Of a DNA stretch of 64,000 nt, positions 36,609 through 45,542 are shown in pieces. The stretch is from the NCBI GenBank assembly GCA_017443895.1, contig JAFSXU010000017.1, positions 1 to 64,000 of the forward strand. Direction: 5' to 3'. Source of the stretch: Clostridia bacterium (GTDB lineage: Bacteria; Bacillota; Clostridia; UBA1381). Numbering within the stretch: position 1 is the first letter of the stretch; the number at the start of each line of letters is the position of its first letter. Both the position numbers and the translations under genes were made by a program. The notes beneath the pieces were generated by a model, which searched no databases, had not been told where the DNA came from, and saw nothing but the letters and a program-made list of their open reading frames with translations.

Positions 36609-37805
36609 ATGATTACAAAAAATCTGATAACCCTTATGTATGAAACGGCTTCAATCCAGCGCTGGAATGACCATATCCGTCCATGGACGGGCTTTACCGA
36701 ACTTGACAAGCAGGCGCATAAGATGTTTTTTGCATATGTCCTGAGCCTTTGCGAGGGCGATAAGGTGGATATGCTAAAGTTGATCGAGGGCGGAATTTTT
36801 GAGTTCTTCCACCGTTCCATTTTAACGGATATAAAGCCTCCCATATACCATAGACTTATGAGCCAGAAGGGCAGACAAATTGATGAATGGGTGCTTGAGG
36901 TTTTAAAAGATGATATGGAGCAGATAGGTGGCGGTTTTTATGACAGAATGTGCCGTTACTATACCGATAAAGATTATGCATCTCTTGAAAAACAGATTTT
37001 AAAGGCGTCTAATTACTTAACCAGTAATTGGGAATTTCAGATAATATATCCTATGAACACAAACACCTTCGGTATTGAGCAGGTAAAGCAGGATATGATT
37101 GAGGAGCTTGCAAGGAGCGATACATTTAAGGGCTATAAATACTATATGGGAAGCCCGTACCTGCAGGAATTTTTGTCACTTATCGGAAAATTGAGGTATC
37201 AGCAGCGCTGGGCAAAGGCGGTAAGAGTACCGCAGACCTTTGTTATGGGGCATATGCTTGTGGTTGCGATACTGTCGTATTTTTGCACATTGGAGCTTGA
37301 TAATCCGTGCAAAAAGCGCCTTGAAAACAATTTCCTGTGCGGACTGTTCCACGATTTGGCGGAAAGCCTTACAAGGGATATTGTATCGCCTGTAAAATCG
37401 TCTGTAAAGGGCTTGGGCTCGATTATAAGCGGAATTGAAGCGGAGCAGATGAATAAAACCATTTATCCGCTGTTACCAAAGAGCTGGCATAAAAAAATAA
37501 GATACTATACAGAGGATGAATTTTCATCAAAGATAATGCAGGGCGATAATATTGAAACCTTGACCTCGGAAATGATAAACGAGCATTATAACGATGACGA
37601 GTTTGATCCGCTTGACGGCGAGATTGTAAGGGGTTGCGACCACTTATCGGCGTGCATTGAGGCATATATGTCCATTTCATACGGTGTGAGATCTGAGCAG
37701 ATAACATCGGGGTATCAAAACCTTATGGAACGCTACGAAAATAAAGTAATAGGCGGTATAAATTTCAGTGAACTATTCAGATACTTCAAGCTCTCCCAAG
37801 CTTGA
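36609..37805 (+). CDS. HD-domain metal-dependent phosphohydrolase
   Basis: 398 residues from the ATG at 36609 with GGGAGG 7 nt upstream; a TTG 6 nt earlier is too close to the ribosome-binding site. The central region carries MGHMLVVAIL and CGLFHDLAESLTRDIV (HD pair ~246), the metal ligands of the HD superfamily, in an arrangement like YfbR-type nucleotidases. The N-terminal ~190 residues are helical and unassigned. The substrate is unknown. It overlaps recX by 38 bp. Confidence 0.75.
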   Translation: MITKNLITLMYETASIQRWNDHIRPWTGFTELDKQAHKMFFAYVLSLCEGDKVDMLKLIEGGIFEFFHRSILTDIKPPIYHRLMSQKGRQIDEWVLEVLKDDMEQIGGGFYDRMCRYYTDKDYASLEKQILKASNYLTSNWEFQIIYPMNTNTFGIEQVKQDMIEELARSDTFKGYKYYMGSPYLQEFLSLIGKLRYQQRWAKAVRVPQTFVMGHMLVVAILSYFCTLELDNPCKKRLENNFLCGLFHDLAESLTRDIVSPVKSSVKGLGSIISGIEAEQMNKTIYPLLPKSWHKKIRYYTEDEFSSKIMQGDNIETLTSEMINEHYNDDEFDPLDGEIVRGCDHLSACIEAYMSISYGVRSEQITSGYQNLMERYENKVIGGINFSELFRYFKLSQA

Positions 37806-38253
37806 CTATGAAAAGGCAAAGGATAAGGCTCTAAGGCTTTTGGAGTTTCGCTCACACAGCGAAAAGGAGCTTTGTGACAAGCTCCGCCGTGCAGGGGCAA
37901 TGGATGAGGATATAGAAAGCATACTTGCATTTTGCAGAAACTACGGCTTTGTAAATGATAGGGAATTTGCAAGAAAAAAAGCGCTGGATTTAAAAAACCT
38001 CAAAAAATACGGAAAACAAAGAATTTACCAAGAGCTAAAAGTAAAAGGCATAGGACAAGAGGATATAGAATTTGCATTGTCCGAGCTTGACTTTGATGAG
38101 GAGGATACATTATATCCTCTTGTCGAGAAAAAACTAAGGGGTAATTTTGAGGATAAAAACATAGATAAATGTATTCGGTATTTTATATACAGAGGCTATA
38201 ATATTTCGGATATAAAACGGTGTATAGAGAGGATAAAAACGAATGAAATGTAG
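37768..38253 (+). CDS. recX: Regulatory protein RecX
   Basis: 161 residues with the three-helix repeats of RecX: ALRLLEFRSHSEKELCDKL, YGFVNDREFARKKA and KYGKQRIYQELKVKG. It modulates RecA filaments. The GTG start at 37768 lies inside the HD gene in another frame. It is the only plausible in-frame start that keeps the first repeat. recA is not in the window. Confidence 0.9.
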   Translation: MNYSDTSSSPKLDYEKAKDKALRLLEFRSHSEKELCDKLRRAGAMDEDIESILAFCRNYGFVNDREFARKKALDLKNLKKYGKQRIYQELKVKGIGQEDIEFALSELDFDEEDTLYPLVEKKLRGNFEDKNIDKCIRYFIYRGYNISDIKRCIERIKTNEM

Positions 38254-39568
38254 AATTGCACTGATGTCGTTAGGCTGTGCAAAGAACCAGACAGACGGTG
38301 AAATAATGCTTGGGCTTTTGGCGGATAACGGATACGAGATTGTACCCGAGCCCGACGATGCCGAGGTTATAATAGTAAACACCTGCGGATTTATAGAGTC
38401 TGCAAAGCAGGAGTCAATAAATGCAATACTCCAAATGGCGGAATATAAAAATAATAACTGTAAGCTCTTAATTGCAACAGGCTGTCTTGCAGAACGGTAT
38501 AAGGACGATATTTTACTTGACCTCCCGGAGGTTGATGCAATATTGGGTACGGGCGATTATGACAGAATTTGTGATGCGATAGAGAGTACATTTGCAGGCG
38601 AAAAGTATGTAAAAACAGGCGAGCCTGACCGTAACGCTCCCGAGTGCCTGCCAAGAATTTTATCAACACCCCCGTATACCGCATATTTAAAGATTGCCGA
38701 AGGGTGTTCAAATAACTGCACATACTGCGCAATACCCATGATACGGGGTAAGTTCAGAAGCCGAAGAATAGAGGATATAGTAAACGAGGCGAGGACGCTT
38801 TCACAAAACGGTGTAAAAGAGCTTATCGTTATCGCACAGGACACAACAAGATACGGAACGGACATATATGGTAGACCGTCGCTTGATAAACTGCTTTGTG
38901 AGCTTGTAAAAATTGACGGTATAGAGTGGATAAGACTGCATTATTTCTATGCCGAGGCAGTAACGGACGAGCTTGTAAAGGTTATGGCAAAATACGATAA
39001 GATTTGCAGCTATATAGATATGCCTATCCAGCACGCAAGCAATAAGATTTTACGCCGTATGGCAAGGCGCACCACAAAAGAGGAAATGACGGAAAAAATA
39101 ACGGCGTTCCGTAATGCGATGCCTGATTGTACCATAAGGACATCTGTTATTGTGGGTTTTCCGGGCGAAACGGAGGAGGATTTTAGAGAGCTTTACGAAT
39201 TTGTGCGTGAGACGGAATTTGACAGACTCGGCGTTTTTGCATATTCACAGGAGGAGGGAACTCCTGCCGCTAAGTTTGAGGATCAGATAAGCGAGGATAT
39301 AAAAGCGGAGCGCCTTGATAAAATTATGACCTTACAGCAGGGCATAAGCTATGAGAAAAACAAGGCAAAATTGGGTAAGGTAATAGATGTAATAGTCGAG
39401 GGTTATGACGAGGATAATTTCCTGTTCTATGGCAGAAGCAAGGCGGACAGTATAGAGATTGACGGACTTGTGTATTTTGCTACAGAGGACGAGGTTGATG
39501 CAGGCGACATAATCAAGGTGAAAATATTAGACGCAGACGAATATGATTTAACAGGTACAAGAGTATAA
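38243..39568 (+). CDS. rimO: Ribosomal protein S12 methylthiotransferase RimO
   Basis: 441 residues. An N-terminal UPF0004 domain (MSLGCAKNQTDGEIMLG, with cysteines for one 4Fe-4S cluster), a radical-SAM core with GCSNNCTYCAIP (~153-164) and a C-terminal TRAM domain. It methylthiolates Asp of ribosomal protein S12. The ATG overlaps the end of recX by 11 bp. Confidence 0.96.
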   Translation: MKCRIALMSLGCAKNQTDGEIMLGLLADNGYEIVPEPDDAEVIIVNTCGFIESAKQESINAILQMAEYKNNNCKLLIATGCLAERYKDDILLDLPEVDAILGTGDYDRICDAIESTFAGEKYVKTGEPDRNAPECLPRILSTPPYTAYLKIAEGCSNNCTYCAIPMIRGKFRSRRIEDIVNEARTLSQNGVKELIVIAQDTTRYGTDIYGRPSLDKLLCELVKIDGIEWIRLHYFYAEAVTDELVKVMAKYDKICSYIDMPIQHASNKILRRMARRTTKEEMTEKITAFRNAMPDCTIRTSVIVGFPGETEEDFRELYEFVRETEFDRLGVFAYSQEEGTPAAKFEDQISEDIKAERLDKIMTLQQGISYEKNKAKLGKVIDVIVEGYDEDNFLFYGRSKADSIEIDGLVYFATEDEVDAGDIIKVKILDADEYDLTGTRV

Positions 39569-39605
39569 ATAAGCTAAAATGCTTTATATATGGAGGTATA
39601 AACTT

Positions 39606-40172
39606 ATGAACACAGCAAATAAAATAACATTGCTAAGAGTGGTGCTTGTTCCGATATTTATGGCACTTTTGATGATTGATAATGTAGGTTGCAGAGTCGG
39701 CGCATTGGCGGTCTTTGTTATTGCATCAATTACAGATGCTATTGACGGACATATCGCAAGATCAAGGGGACAGATAACGACATTTGGCAAGTTTGTAGAT
39801 CCGCTTGCGGATAAGATTTTGACAACTGCCGCATTTTTGGTGTTCTTGGGACTTGGCGTGTACAAGCCCATAAGCGGAACAATTGCCGTTATGATTATAA
39901 TGACAAGGGAATTTATGGTTGCAGGTGTAAGACAGGTAGCTGTCGGCGAGGGCAAGGTAATTGCCGCCAGTATGTGGGGCAAATTAAAAACCGTTGTTCA
40001 AATGATTGCAATAATTATTACAATTTTAATTATGGCGCTGTTTCCCAATAGCTATACAACAGGTGTAGAAAACCTTGTTATAGAAATTTTACTGTGGATA
40101 ACAATTTTATTTACAGTCCTGTCAGGAGCAGAATACCTTGTAAAAAATTGGCACTTAATGAAATTAAAATAA
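39606..40172 (+). CDS. pgsA: CDP-diacylglycerol-glycerol-3-phosphate 3-phosphatidyltransferase
   Basis: 188 residues from the ATG at 39606 with GGAGG 9 nt upstream. The CDP-alcohol phosphotransferase motif runs DAIDGHIARSRGQITTFGKF then VDPLAD (~45-70). It makes phosphatidylglycerol phosphate in the membrane. The rimO-pgsA neighbourhood is conserved in Firmicutes. Confidence 0.95.
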   Translation: MNTANKITLLRVVLVPIFMALLMIDNVGCRVGALAVFVIASITDAIDGHIARSRGQITTFGKFVDPLADKILTTAAFLVFLGLGVYKPISGTIAVMIIMTREFMVAGVRQVAVGEGKVIAASMWGKLKTVVQMIAIIITILIMALFPNSYTTGVENLVIEILLWITILFTVLSGAEYLVKNWHLMKLK

Positions 40173-40196
40173 GCCTTTGAAAGGAAATAAAGATAA

Positions 40197-40829
40197 ATGA
40201 GTTTTATTGATGAATTGAAATTTGACCAAAACGGCTTAATTCCTGCCGTTGTGCAGAATGTTGACACTCGTGAAGTGTTAATGGTGGCGTATATGAATAA
40301 GGAGAGCTTAGAGCTTACCTTAAAGTCAGGCAGAGCGACATTCTTTTCAAGAAGCCGTCAGGAACTTTGGGAAAAGGGCGCAACATCGGGTGACTATATG
40401 TATGTAAAAGAGATAAGAGTTGACTGTGACGGTGATTGTCTTGTTGTTTTGGCGTCGCCTGCGGGCAACGCTTGCCATACAGGTAACCGTAGCTGTTTTT
40501 ATAGGCGTGTTGACGGTGATACACTGGTTGAAGATAAGAAATTAAAAGCAAAATCCGATATTCTCATGCGTGAGCAGGCTGTAATTATTGACAGGAAAAA
40601 TAATCCCGAGGAGGGCTCATATACAAACTATTTGTTTGAAAAGGGCGAGGACAAGATATTAAAGAAGGTCGGCGAGGAGGCAGCCGAGGTTGTAATCGCA
40701 GGTAAAAACCGTGACAGGGACGAAATCAAATACGAGGTGTCCGACCTTATGTATCATTTATCGGTAATGCTTGTCGATAACGGTATGACATGGGACGATA
40801 TCTTTGAGGAAATGGAAAACAGACGGTAA
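40197..40829 (+). CDS. hisI: Bifunctional HisIE: phosphoribosyl-AMP cyclohydrolase / phosphoribosyl-ATP pyrophosphatase
   Basis: 210 residues. HisI part (~1-110): [24 protein letters not shown] and [10 protein letters not shown], which supply metal ligands. HisE part (~120-210): [16 protein letters not shown]. These are steps 2 and 3 of histidine synthesis. It stands apart from any other his gene in the window. It probably belongs to the pgsA transcription unit (24-bp gap). Confidence 0.95.
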   Translation: MSFIDELKFDQNGLIPAVVQNVDTREVLMVAYMNKESLELTLKSGRATFFSRSRQELWEKGATSGDYMYVKEIRVDCDGDCLVVLASPAGNACHTGNRSCFYRRVDGDTLVEDKKLKAKSDILMREQAVIIDRKNNPEEGSYTNYLFEKGEDKILKKVGEEAAEVVIAGKNRDRDEIKYEVSDLMYHLSVMLVDNGMTWDDIFEEMENRR

Positions 40830-40841
40830 TCCCCTAAAACA

Positions 40842-40936
40842 GCAATGTCATCGGGTTGATTGGATAAGACTCGTCAGCCACCGCAAACGGCGTCAGCCGA
40901 GTTGCCGTAAACATGCGTTGGATTTGCAACATTACC
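40842..40936 (+). repeat. Fourth copy of the 100-bp structured repeat, before lepA
   Basis: It shares GTCAGCCACC, GGCGTCAGCCGAG and TAAACAT with the array at 13752-14047, in the same order and in the same orientation to the downstream gene. The hairpin arms here are ACTCG/CGAGT instead of GCTCG/CGAGC, and the outer stem is GCAATGT/ACATTAC. The 128-bp hisIE-lepA gap contains nothing else. Confidence 0.8.
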
Positions 40937-40957
40937 TAAAACAGGAGAAAAACATAA

Positions 40958-42763
40958 ATGGCAAACCAGAAAAATATAAGAAATTTTTGTATAATAGCAC
41001 ATATAGACCACGGTAAATCCACCTTGGCAGACCGTTTGCTTGAGCTTACAAACGAGGTCGAGGAGCGGGACATGAAGGAACAGCTCTTAGACGATATGGA
41101 TTTGGAGCGAGAGCGTGGAATAACCATAAAGGCGCACGCCGTAACCCTGCATTATAAAAAGGATAACGGCGAGGACTATACTCTGAATTTAATTGACACC
41201 CCGGGACATGTTGACTTTAACTATGAGGTGTCAAGGTCGTTGGCGGCGTGTGAGGGTGCAATTTTGATAGTTGATGCGTCGCAGGGAATTGAGGCTCAGA
41301 CTCTTGCAAATACCTATCTTGCCGTTGACCATGATTTGGAGGTCGTGCCTGTAATAAATAAGATTGACCTTCCCTCTGCAATGCCCGAGGTGGTAATAAG
41401 AGAAATTGAAGATGTAATCGGTATTCCTGCCGAGGACGCACCTAAAATTTCCGCCAAAACAGGTCTTAATGTTGAGCAGGTTTTAGACGAAATTGTTGAT
41501 AAAATTCCTGCACCTACAGGCGATAAATCATCACCCTTGCAGGCACTTATTTTTGACTCGTATTATGATAGCTATAAGGGCGTTATCGTTTATGTGCGGG
41601 TTAAAGAGGGGACATTAAAACCGGGACAACAGATAAAAATGATGGCAACGGGCGCAACCTTTGATGTTGTGGAGGTTGGATTTATGCACCCGTCGGGACT
41701 AAGGCAAACAAAGGAGCTATCCGCAGGTGATGTAGGCTATATTGCGGCAAGTATTAAAAATATCCACGATACAAGAGTGGGCGATACCGTAACTACGGTA
41801 GTAAACGGTGCAAAAGAGCCATTGCCGGGCTATAAAAAGGTAAACCCGATGGTTTATTGCGGAATATATCCGGCAGACGGCGCACATTATGAGGACTTAA
41901 AGGAAGCATTGCAAAAATTACAGTTAAACGATGCGGCTTTGATGTTTGAGCCTGAAACATCGGTTGCTTTAGGCTTTGGTTTCAGATGCGGTTTTTTGGG
42001 ACTTTTGCATATGGAAATTATACAGGAGCGATTGGAAAGGGAATACTCGCTTGACCTTGTAACAACCGCACCGAGCGTTATATATAAGGTGTATAAGACA
42101 AACGGCGAAATGATTTGGGTTGATAACCCTACAAATTTACCCGACCCTGCCGAGATTGAGCATATGGAGGAGCCTATGGTAAAGGCTACGATTATGGTGC
42201 CAAAGGACTATGTGGGTAATGTTATGGAGCTTTGCCAGGAGAGGCGCGGCATATACAGGGATATGACCTATATGGACGAAACGAGAGCCGAGATTTTCTA
42301 TGAACTTCCGTTAAACGAGATAGTTTATGATTTCTTTGACGCACTAAAATCAAGAACAAAAGGCTATGCATCATTTGACTATGAGCTTATCGGCTATAAC
42401 ACATCAAACCTTGTAAAGCTTGATATTTTATTAAACGGCGAAATGGTCGATGCACTTTCGTTTATTATCCATAAGGATAACGCATATGCGAGGGCAAGAA
42501 AGATGTGCGAGAAATTAAAAGGCTCAATTCCAAGACAGCTCTTTGAAGTGCCTATCCAGGCAGCAATCGGCTCAAAGATAATTGCCCGTGAAACGGTAAG
42601 GGCAATGCGTAAGGATGTGCTTGCAAAGTGCTACGGCGGAGATATAACGAGAAAGAAAAAGCTTCTTGAAAAGCAAAAAGAGGGAAAGAAGCGTATGCGC
42701 CAGGTCGGCAGCGTAGAAGTCCCACAGGAGGCATTTATGTCGGTACTGAAACTGGACGAATAA
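40958..42763 (+). CDS. lepA: Elongation factor 4 (LepA)
   Basis: 601 residues, the full usual length. GTPase motifs [15 protein letters not shown] (~12), DTPGHVDF (~81) and NKIDLP (~132); the C-terminal LepA-specific domain includes [21 protein letters not shown]. It acts on ribosomes during translation. It is followed at once by a terminator. Confidence 0.97.
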   Translation: MANQKNIRNFCIIAHIDHGKSTLADRLLELTNEVEERDMKEQLLDDMDLERERGITIKAHAVTLHYKKDNGEDYTLNLIDTPGHVDFNYEVSRSLAACEGAILIVDASQGIEAQTLANTYLAVDHDLEVVPVINKIDLPSAMPEVVIREIEDVIGIPAEDAPKISAKTGLNVEQVLDEIVDKIPAPTGDKSSPLQALIFDSYYDSYKGVIVYVRVKEGTLKPGQQIKMMATGATFDVVEVGFMHPSGLRQTKELSAGDVGYIAASIKNIHDTRVGDTVTTVVNGAKEPLPGYKKVNPMVYCGIYPADGAHYEDLKEALQKLQLNDAALMFEPETSVALGFGFRCGFLGLLHMEIIQERLEREYSLDLVTTAPSVIYKVYKTNGEMIWVDNPTNLPDPAEIEHMEEPMVKATIMVPKDYVGNVMELCQERRGIYRDMTYMDETRAEIFYELPLNEIVYDFFDALKSRTKGYASFDYELIGYNTSNLVKLDILLNGEMVDALSFIIHKDNAYARARKMCEKLKGSIPRQLFEVPIQAAIGSKIIARETVRAMRKDVLAKCYGGDITRKKKLLEKQKEGKKRMRQVGSVEVPQEAFMSVLKLDE

Positions 42764-42767
42764 AATT

Positions 42768-42807
42768 AAAAAGTGAGTTGCTAAAATATCAACAACTCAC
42801 TTTTTTT
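42768..42807 (+). terminator. Terminator of lepA
   Basis: AAAAGTGAGTTG pairs with CAACTCACTTTT around a 12-nt loop, followed by further T residues to 42807. Confidence 0.9.
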
Positions 42808-42880
42808 GATGTCTAAAAATTTTGCTGTAACGGCATATTTTTTAAATATACAGCATAAAAATATATTAAGCTATATATAC

Positions 42881-43069
42881 CTATTTAACTTCGGAATTTT
42901 CTATTGCAAAGCTCAGGAGCATATTTACAAGCTCATTCCTTGATCTGTTGGTTTTTTGTGAAAGCTCATCAAGTTTTTCCACTGTTTCGTTTTTGATGCG
43001 TACAGAGAACACCTTGTACCCGTCTTCACCCTTGTATGACTTTTTATTTATAATCAATTTCTTATCCAT
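42881..43069 (-). CDS. Ribbon-helix-helix (Arc/CopG-type) regulator
   Basis: 62 residues. YKVFSVRIKNETVEKLDELS is the beta-strand plus first helix, and NRSRNELVNMLLSFAIEN the second helix, of a ribbon-helix-helix DNA-binding dimer. The RBS GAGGTGGG precedes the ATG. It is divergent from the SLH-cohesin operon, and a long palindrome in the shared intergenic region is the obvious binding site. No toxin partner is next to it, so a transcriptional role is more likely than an antitoxin role. Confidence 0.82.
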   Translation of the reverse strand: MDKKLIINKKSYKGEDGYKVFSVRIKNETVEKLDELSQKTNRSRNELVNMLLSFAIENSEVK

Positions 43070-43094
43070 AGTCCCACCTCAATACAATTATATA

Positions 43095-43124
43095 TTGACA
43101 CAAACACATATTATATGTTATTAT
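43095..43124 (+). promoter_or_regulatory. Promoter of the SLH-cohesin operon
   Basis: TTGACA (43095-43100), an 18-nt spacer and TATTAT (43119-43124). The -10 lies inside the palindromic operator, so repressor binding would block it. Confidence 0.6.
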
Positions 43125-43142
43125 ATATAACATATAATATGT
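43106..43142. promoter_or_regulatory. Palindromic operator between the RHH gene and the cohesin operon
   Basis: ACATATTATATGTTA (43106-43120) is perfectly inverted as TAACATATAATATGT (43128-43142) across a 7-bp spacer. Each arm also contains its own 13-bp palindrome (ACATATTATATGT and ACATATAATATGT), with centres 24 bp apart. Such paired sites fit cooperative binding of ribbon-helix-helix dimers. Confidence 0.75.
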
Positions 43143-43172
43143 TAAAAAATGAAACATATACAGGAGGCGAAT

Positions 43173-44360
43173 ATGACAAAAATTAAAAATATTAGCACAT
43201 TTGTAGCACTTTTGACGGTGGTGTGCACATTTGGTTTGTTGTGTACAACTCTACATTGCAATGTGGCATTGGCAGAGGGCAGATTTAGTGATGTCGTAAC
43301 ATCAGACTGGTATTATGATGATGTAGTATATGTAAATGAAAATGGATTGATGAACGGAACCGACTCTGATTTGTTTGCCCCCGAAAATTCGACAACCAGA
43401 GCAATGATAGTAACGATTTTGTGGAGGCTTGACGGAGAACAGAAAGGTGGAATTTCCACATTTTCAGATGTTAATCAAAGTGCCTATTATTATGATGCCG
43501 TTGCATGGGCATCATCTAATCAAATTGTCAGTGGTTACAGTGAAAATCTATTCGGATCGGACGATCCCATAAAAAGGGAACAGCTTGCGACAATTATGTA
43601 TAGGTATGCACAATACAAAAACTATGACTGTTCTAAAACTATAAGCCTTAACGGGTATGCTGATTTTGAGCGGATCAGCAGCTATGCCGTTTCTGCGTTT
43701 GAATGGGCGAATGCGGAGGGTATAATTACAGGCTCGTCACAGGACACAATTTTGCCTGACGGTGAGGCTTTAAGATGTCAGGTTGCGGCAATACTCAGGC
43801 GCTTTTGTGAAAAATATAAAAACAGTAGTGAGGTAACAGAAACTGTAAATACTGTTGCTGCTATAAATAACAGTGGCTCATCAGGTGGAGGCGGTGCTGT
43901 AAGACCGCAAGCAACAGCTGTGCCTACGCAGCTATCAACTGATAAAACAGCTAAAATAACTGTGGGTAAAGCAGAGGCAAAAGCAGGTGATAATGTAGAC
44001 ATTGAGGTAAAAATAGATAACAATCCCGGAGTTTTGGGCATGGCGCTTGCTGTAGAGTATGATATGGACAATTTAACTCTTGAAAATGCCATAAACGGAG
44101 AGGCGTTTTCTAATGTGCTTGATTTTACATCATCAAAGACATTGATTTCAGGTACAAGATTTTTATGGGACGGAATAGAGCTAAATCCGCAGGATATTAA
44201 AAACGGTACAATCCTTACGCTTAGATTTCATATCTCGGATACTGCAAAAGAGGGTAAATATCCGATAACTGTTGCATACAGAGCCGGAGATATAGTTGAT
44301 AATAATCTGTCAAATATTGATTTAAATATTGAAAACGGCGGTATAACCGTTAAAAACTAA
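43173..44360 (+). CDS. SLH-anchored surface protein with C-terminal cohesin domain
   Basis: 395 residues from the ATG at 43173 behind AGGAGG. There is a signal peptide (~1-33), then three SLH modules (~36-215) with the expected aromatic and W/Y-rich repeats such as FSDVVTSDWYYDDVVY and FSDVNQSAYYYDAVAW. A Ser/Gly linker leads to a cohesin-like domain (~255-395): KITVGKAEAKAGDNVDIEVK, NNPGVLGMALAVEYD and FLWDGIE. SLH modules bind pyruvylated wall polymer, so this would hold dockerin-bearing proteins at the cell surface. It is the first gene of a three-gene operon. Confidence 0.88.
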   Translation: MTKIKNISTFVALLTVVCTFGLLCTTLHCNVALAEGRFSDVVTSDWYYDDVVYVNENGLMNGTDSDLFAPENSTTRAMIVTILWRLDGEQKGGISTFSDVNQSAYYYDAVAWASSNQIVSGYSENLFGSDDPIKREQLATIMYRYAQYKNYDCSKTISLNGYADFERISSYAVSAFEWANAEGIITGSSQDTILPDGEALRCQVAAILRRFCEKYKNSSEVTETVNTVAAINNSGSSGGGGAVRPQATAVPTQLSTDKTAKITVGKAEAKAGDNVDIEVKIDNNPGVLGMALAVEYDMDNLTLENAINGEAFSNVLDFTSSKTLISGTRFLWDGIELNPQDIKNGTILTLRFHISDTAKEGKYPITVAYRAGDIVDNNLSNIDLNIENGGITVKN

Positions 44361-44380
44361 AGGATAAGGGGGTGATAAAT

Positions 44381-45523
44381 ATGTTTAGAAAAAGGGTTTT
44401 ATCTTCACTGATTGTATGCTTTATGCTGTTTGGGTTAATCGGTGCAAAAGCTCAGACGATGCCAAAAATCACAATTGAAAGCGTAAACTGCGATGCAGGC
44501 GGTGAGGTCGTTGTTCCGATAAAAATATCGGATAACACGGGCATATGCGGTGTAACCTTGAGCATTGAATACGACAGTGCATTGACTTTAACCAATATTC
44601 AAAAGGGCAGTGCCTTTTCAAGCTTGGCAATGACAAAGCCGGGTGATATGTCGGCAAATCCGTTTAATATTGTATGGGACGGAACAGATCCTGATAATTC
44701 AAACGGAACAATTGCACTGCTTACATTTAAAGTCCCTGATTATAAGGGAACATTTAATGTAAGCGCTACATATCAAGACGGTGATGTAATCGGCGGCAAT
44801 CTTTTTCCTGTGGATATATCCATAGAAAACGGAGCAATAATAGTCGGCGATAGCGACCAACCGCATACTGATGAGCCTGAAGACGATGAGTTTACAATAA
44901 GCGTTGATAAGGTTAAGGCGGATGCGCTTGCAAGCGTGAATGTTCCGATAACTGTTTCACATAACAGCGGACTTTGCGGAGCAACAATTTCTGTATCGTA
45001 TGATAAAAAGCTCAGCTTGACAGGCATAAGCAAAGGCAGTGCCCTCTCAACACTTTCAATGACAAAACCGGGCAAATTGTCGGCAAATCCGTTTAATATT
45101 ATATGGGACGGAACAGATCCTGATAATTCAAATGGAGTAATGGCAGTTTTAACATTCACAGTGCCCAATGAAGCGGGAACATATGATATTTCTATATCAT
45201 ATGATGACGGAGCTATAGTTGACGGTAGCTTAAATACACTAACACCAAAAACAGTAAACGGCAGTATTGAGGTAGGAACTGAGATTTGTGTAACGCTAGG
45301 CAATGAAACTGTAAACCTTTCGGGCAACACAGCAGACGGAAAAATAATTGTTGTATCGTATGATAAGTCAGGTACTATGCTGTTATGTAAATTTTATGAT
45401 ACAGCCGATAGTATAACAGCCGATATAGCTGAAAGTGCCGATTATGTTAAGGTACTTTGGTGGGATGGCTTAGACAGTATGGTACCTGTTTGCGCGTCTC
45501 AAACAGTAAGTATAAAAAAATAA
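44381..45523 (+). CDS. Secreted protein with two cohesin domains
   Basis: 380 residues from the ATG at 44381 with GGGGG 8 nt upstream. Signal peptide ~1-25. Cohesin A is ~28-150 and cohesin B ~165-295, separated by an acidic linker (DEPEDDE). Both contain the near-identical block SANPFNI(V/I)WDGTDPDNSNG. The last ~85 residues form a small beta domain ending VLWWDGLDSMVPVC, similar to C-terminal modules seen in clostridial surface proteins. There is no anchor or catalytic domain, so it is probably a soluble adaptor scaffold. Confidence 0.85.
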   Translation: MFRKRVLSSLIVCFMLFGLIGAKAQTMPKITIESVNCDAGGEVVVPIKISDNTGICGVTLSIEYDSALTLTNIQKGSAFSSLAMTKPGDMSANPFNIVWDGTDPDNSNGTIALLTFKVPDYKGTFNVSATYQDGDVIGGNLFPVDISIENGAIIVGDSDQPHTDEPEDDEFTISVDKVKADALASVNVPITVSHNSGLCGATISVSYDKKLSLTGISKGSALSTLSMTKPGKLSANPFNIIWDGTDPDNSNGVMAVLTFTVPNEAGTYDISISYDDGAIVDGSLNTLTPKTVNGSIEVGTEICVTLGNETVNLSGNTADGKIIVVSYDKSGTMLLCKFYDTADSITADIAESADYVKVLWWDGLDSMVPVCASQTVSIKK

Positions 45524-45542
45524 GTGTAGGAGGAAAACAAAA

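Noticed and set aside
42881-43069. RHH protein as antitoxin of a type II toxin-antitoxin pair
   Set aside because: No toxin-sized gene lies next to it on the same strand, and the operator points to control of the divergent surface operon.
44773-45330. 185-codon antisense frame across the double-cohesin gene
   Set aside because: The sense strand has a signal peptide and two cohesin domains. The antisense product is low in complexity and lacks a ribosome-binding site.
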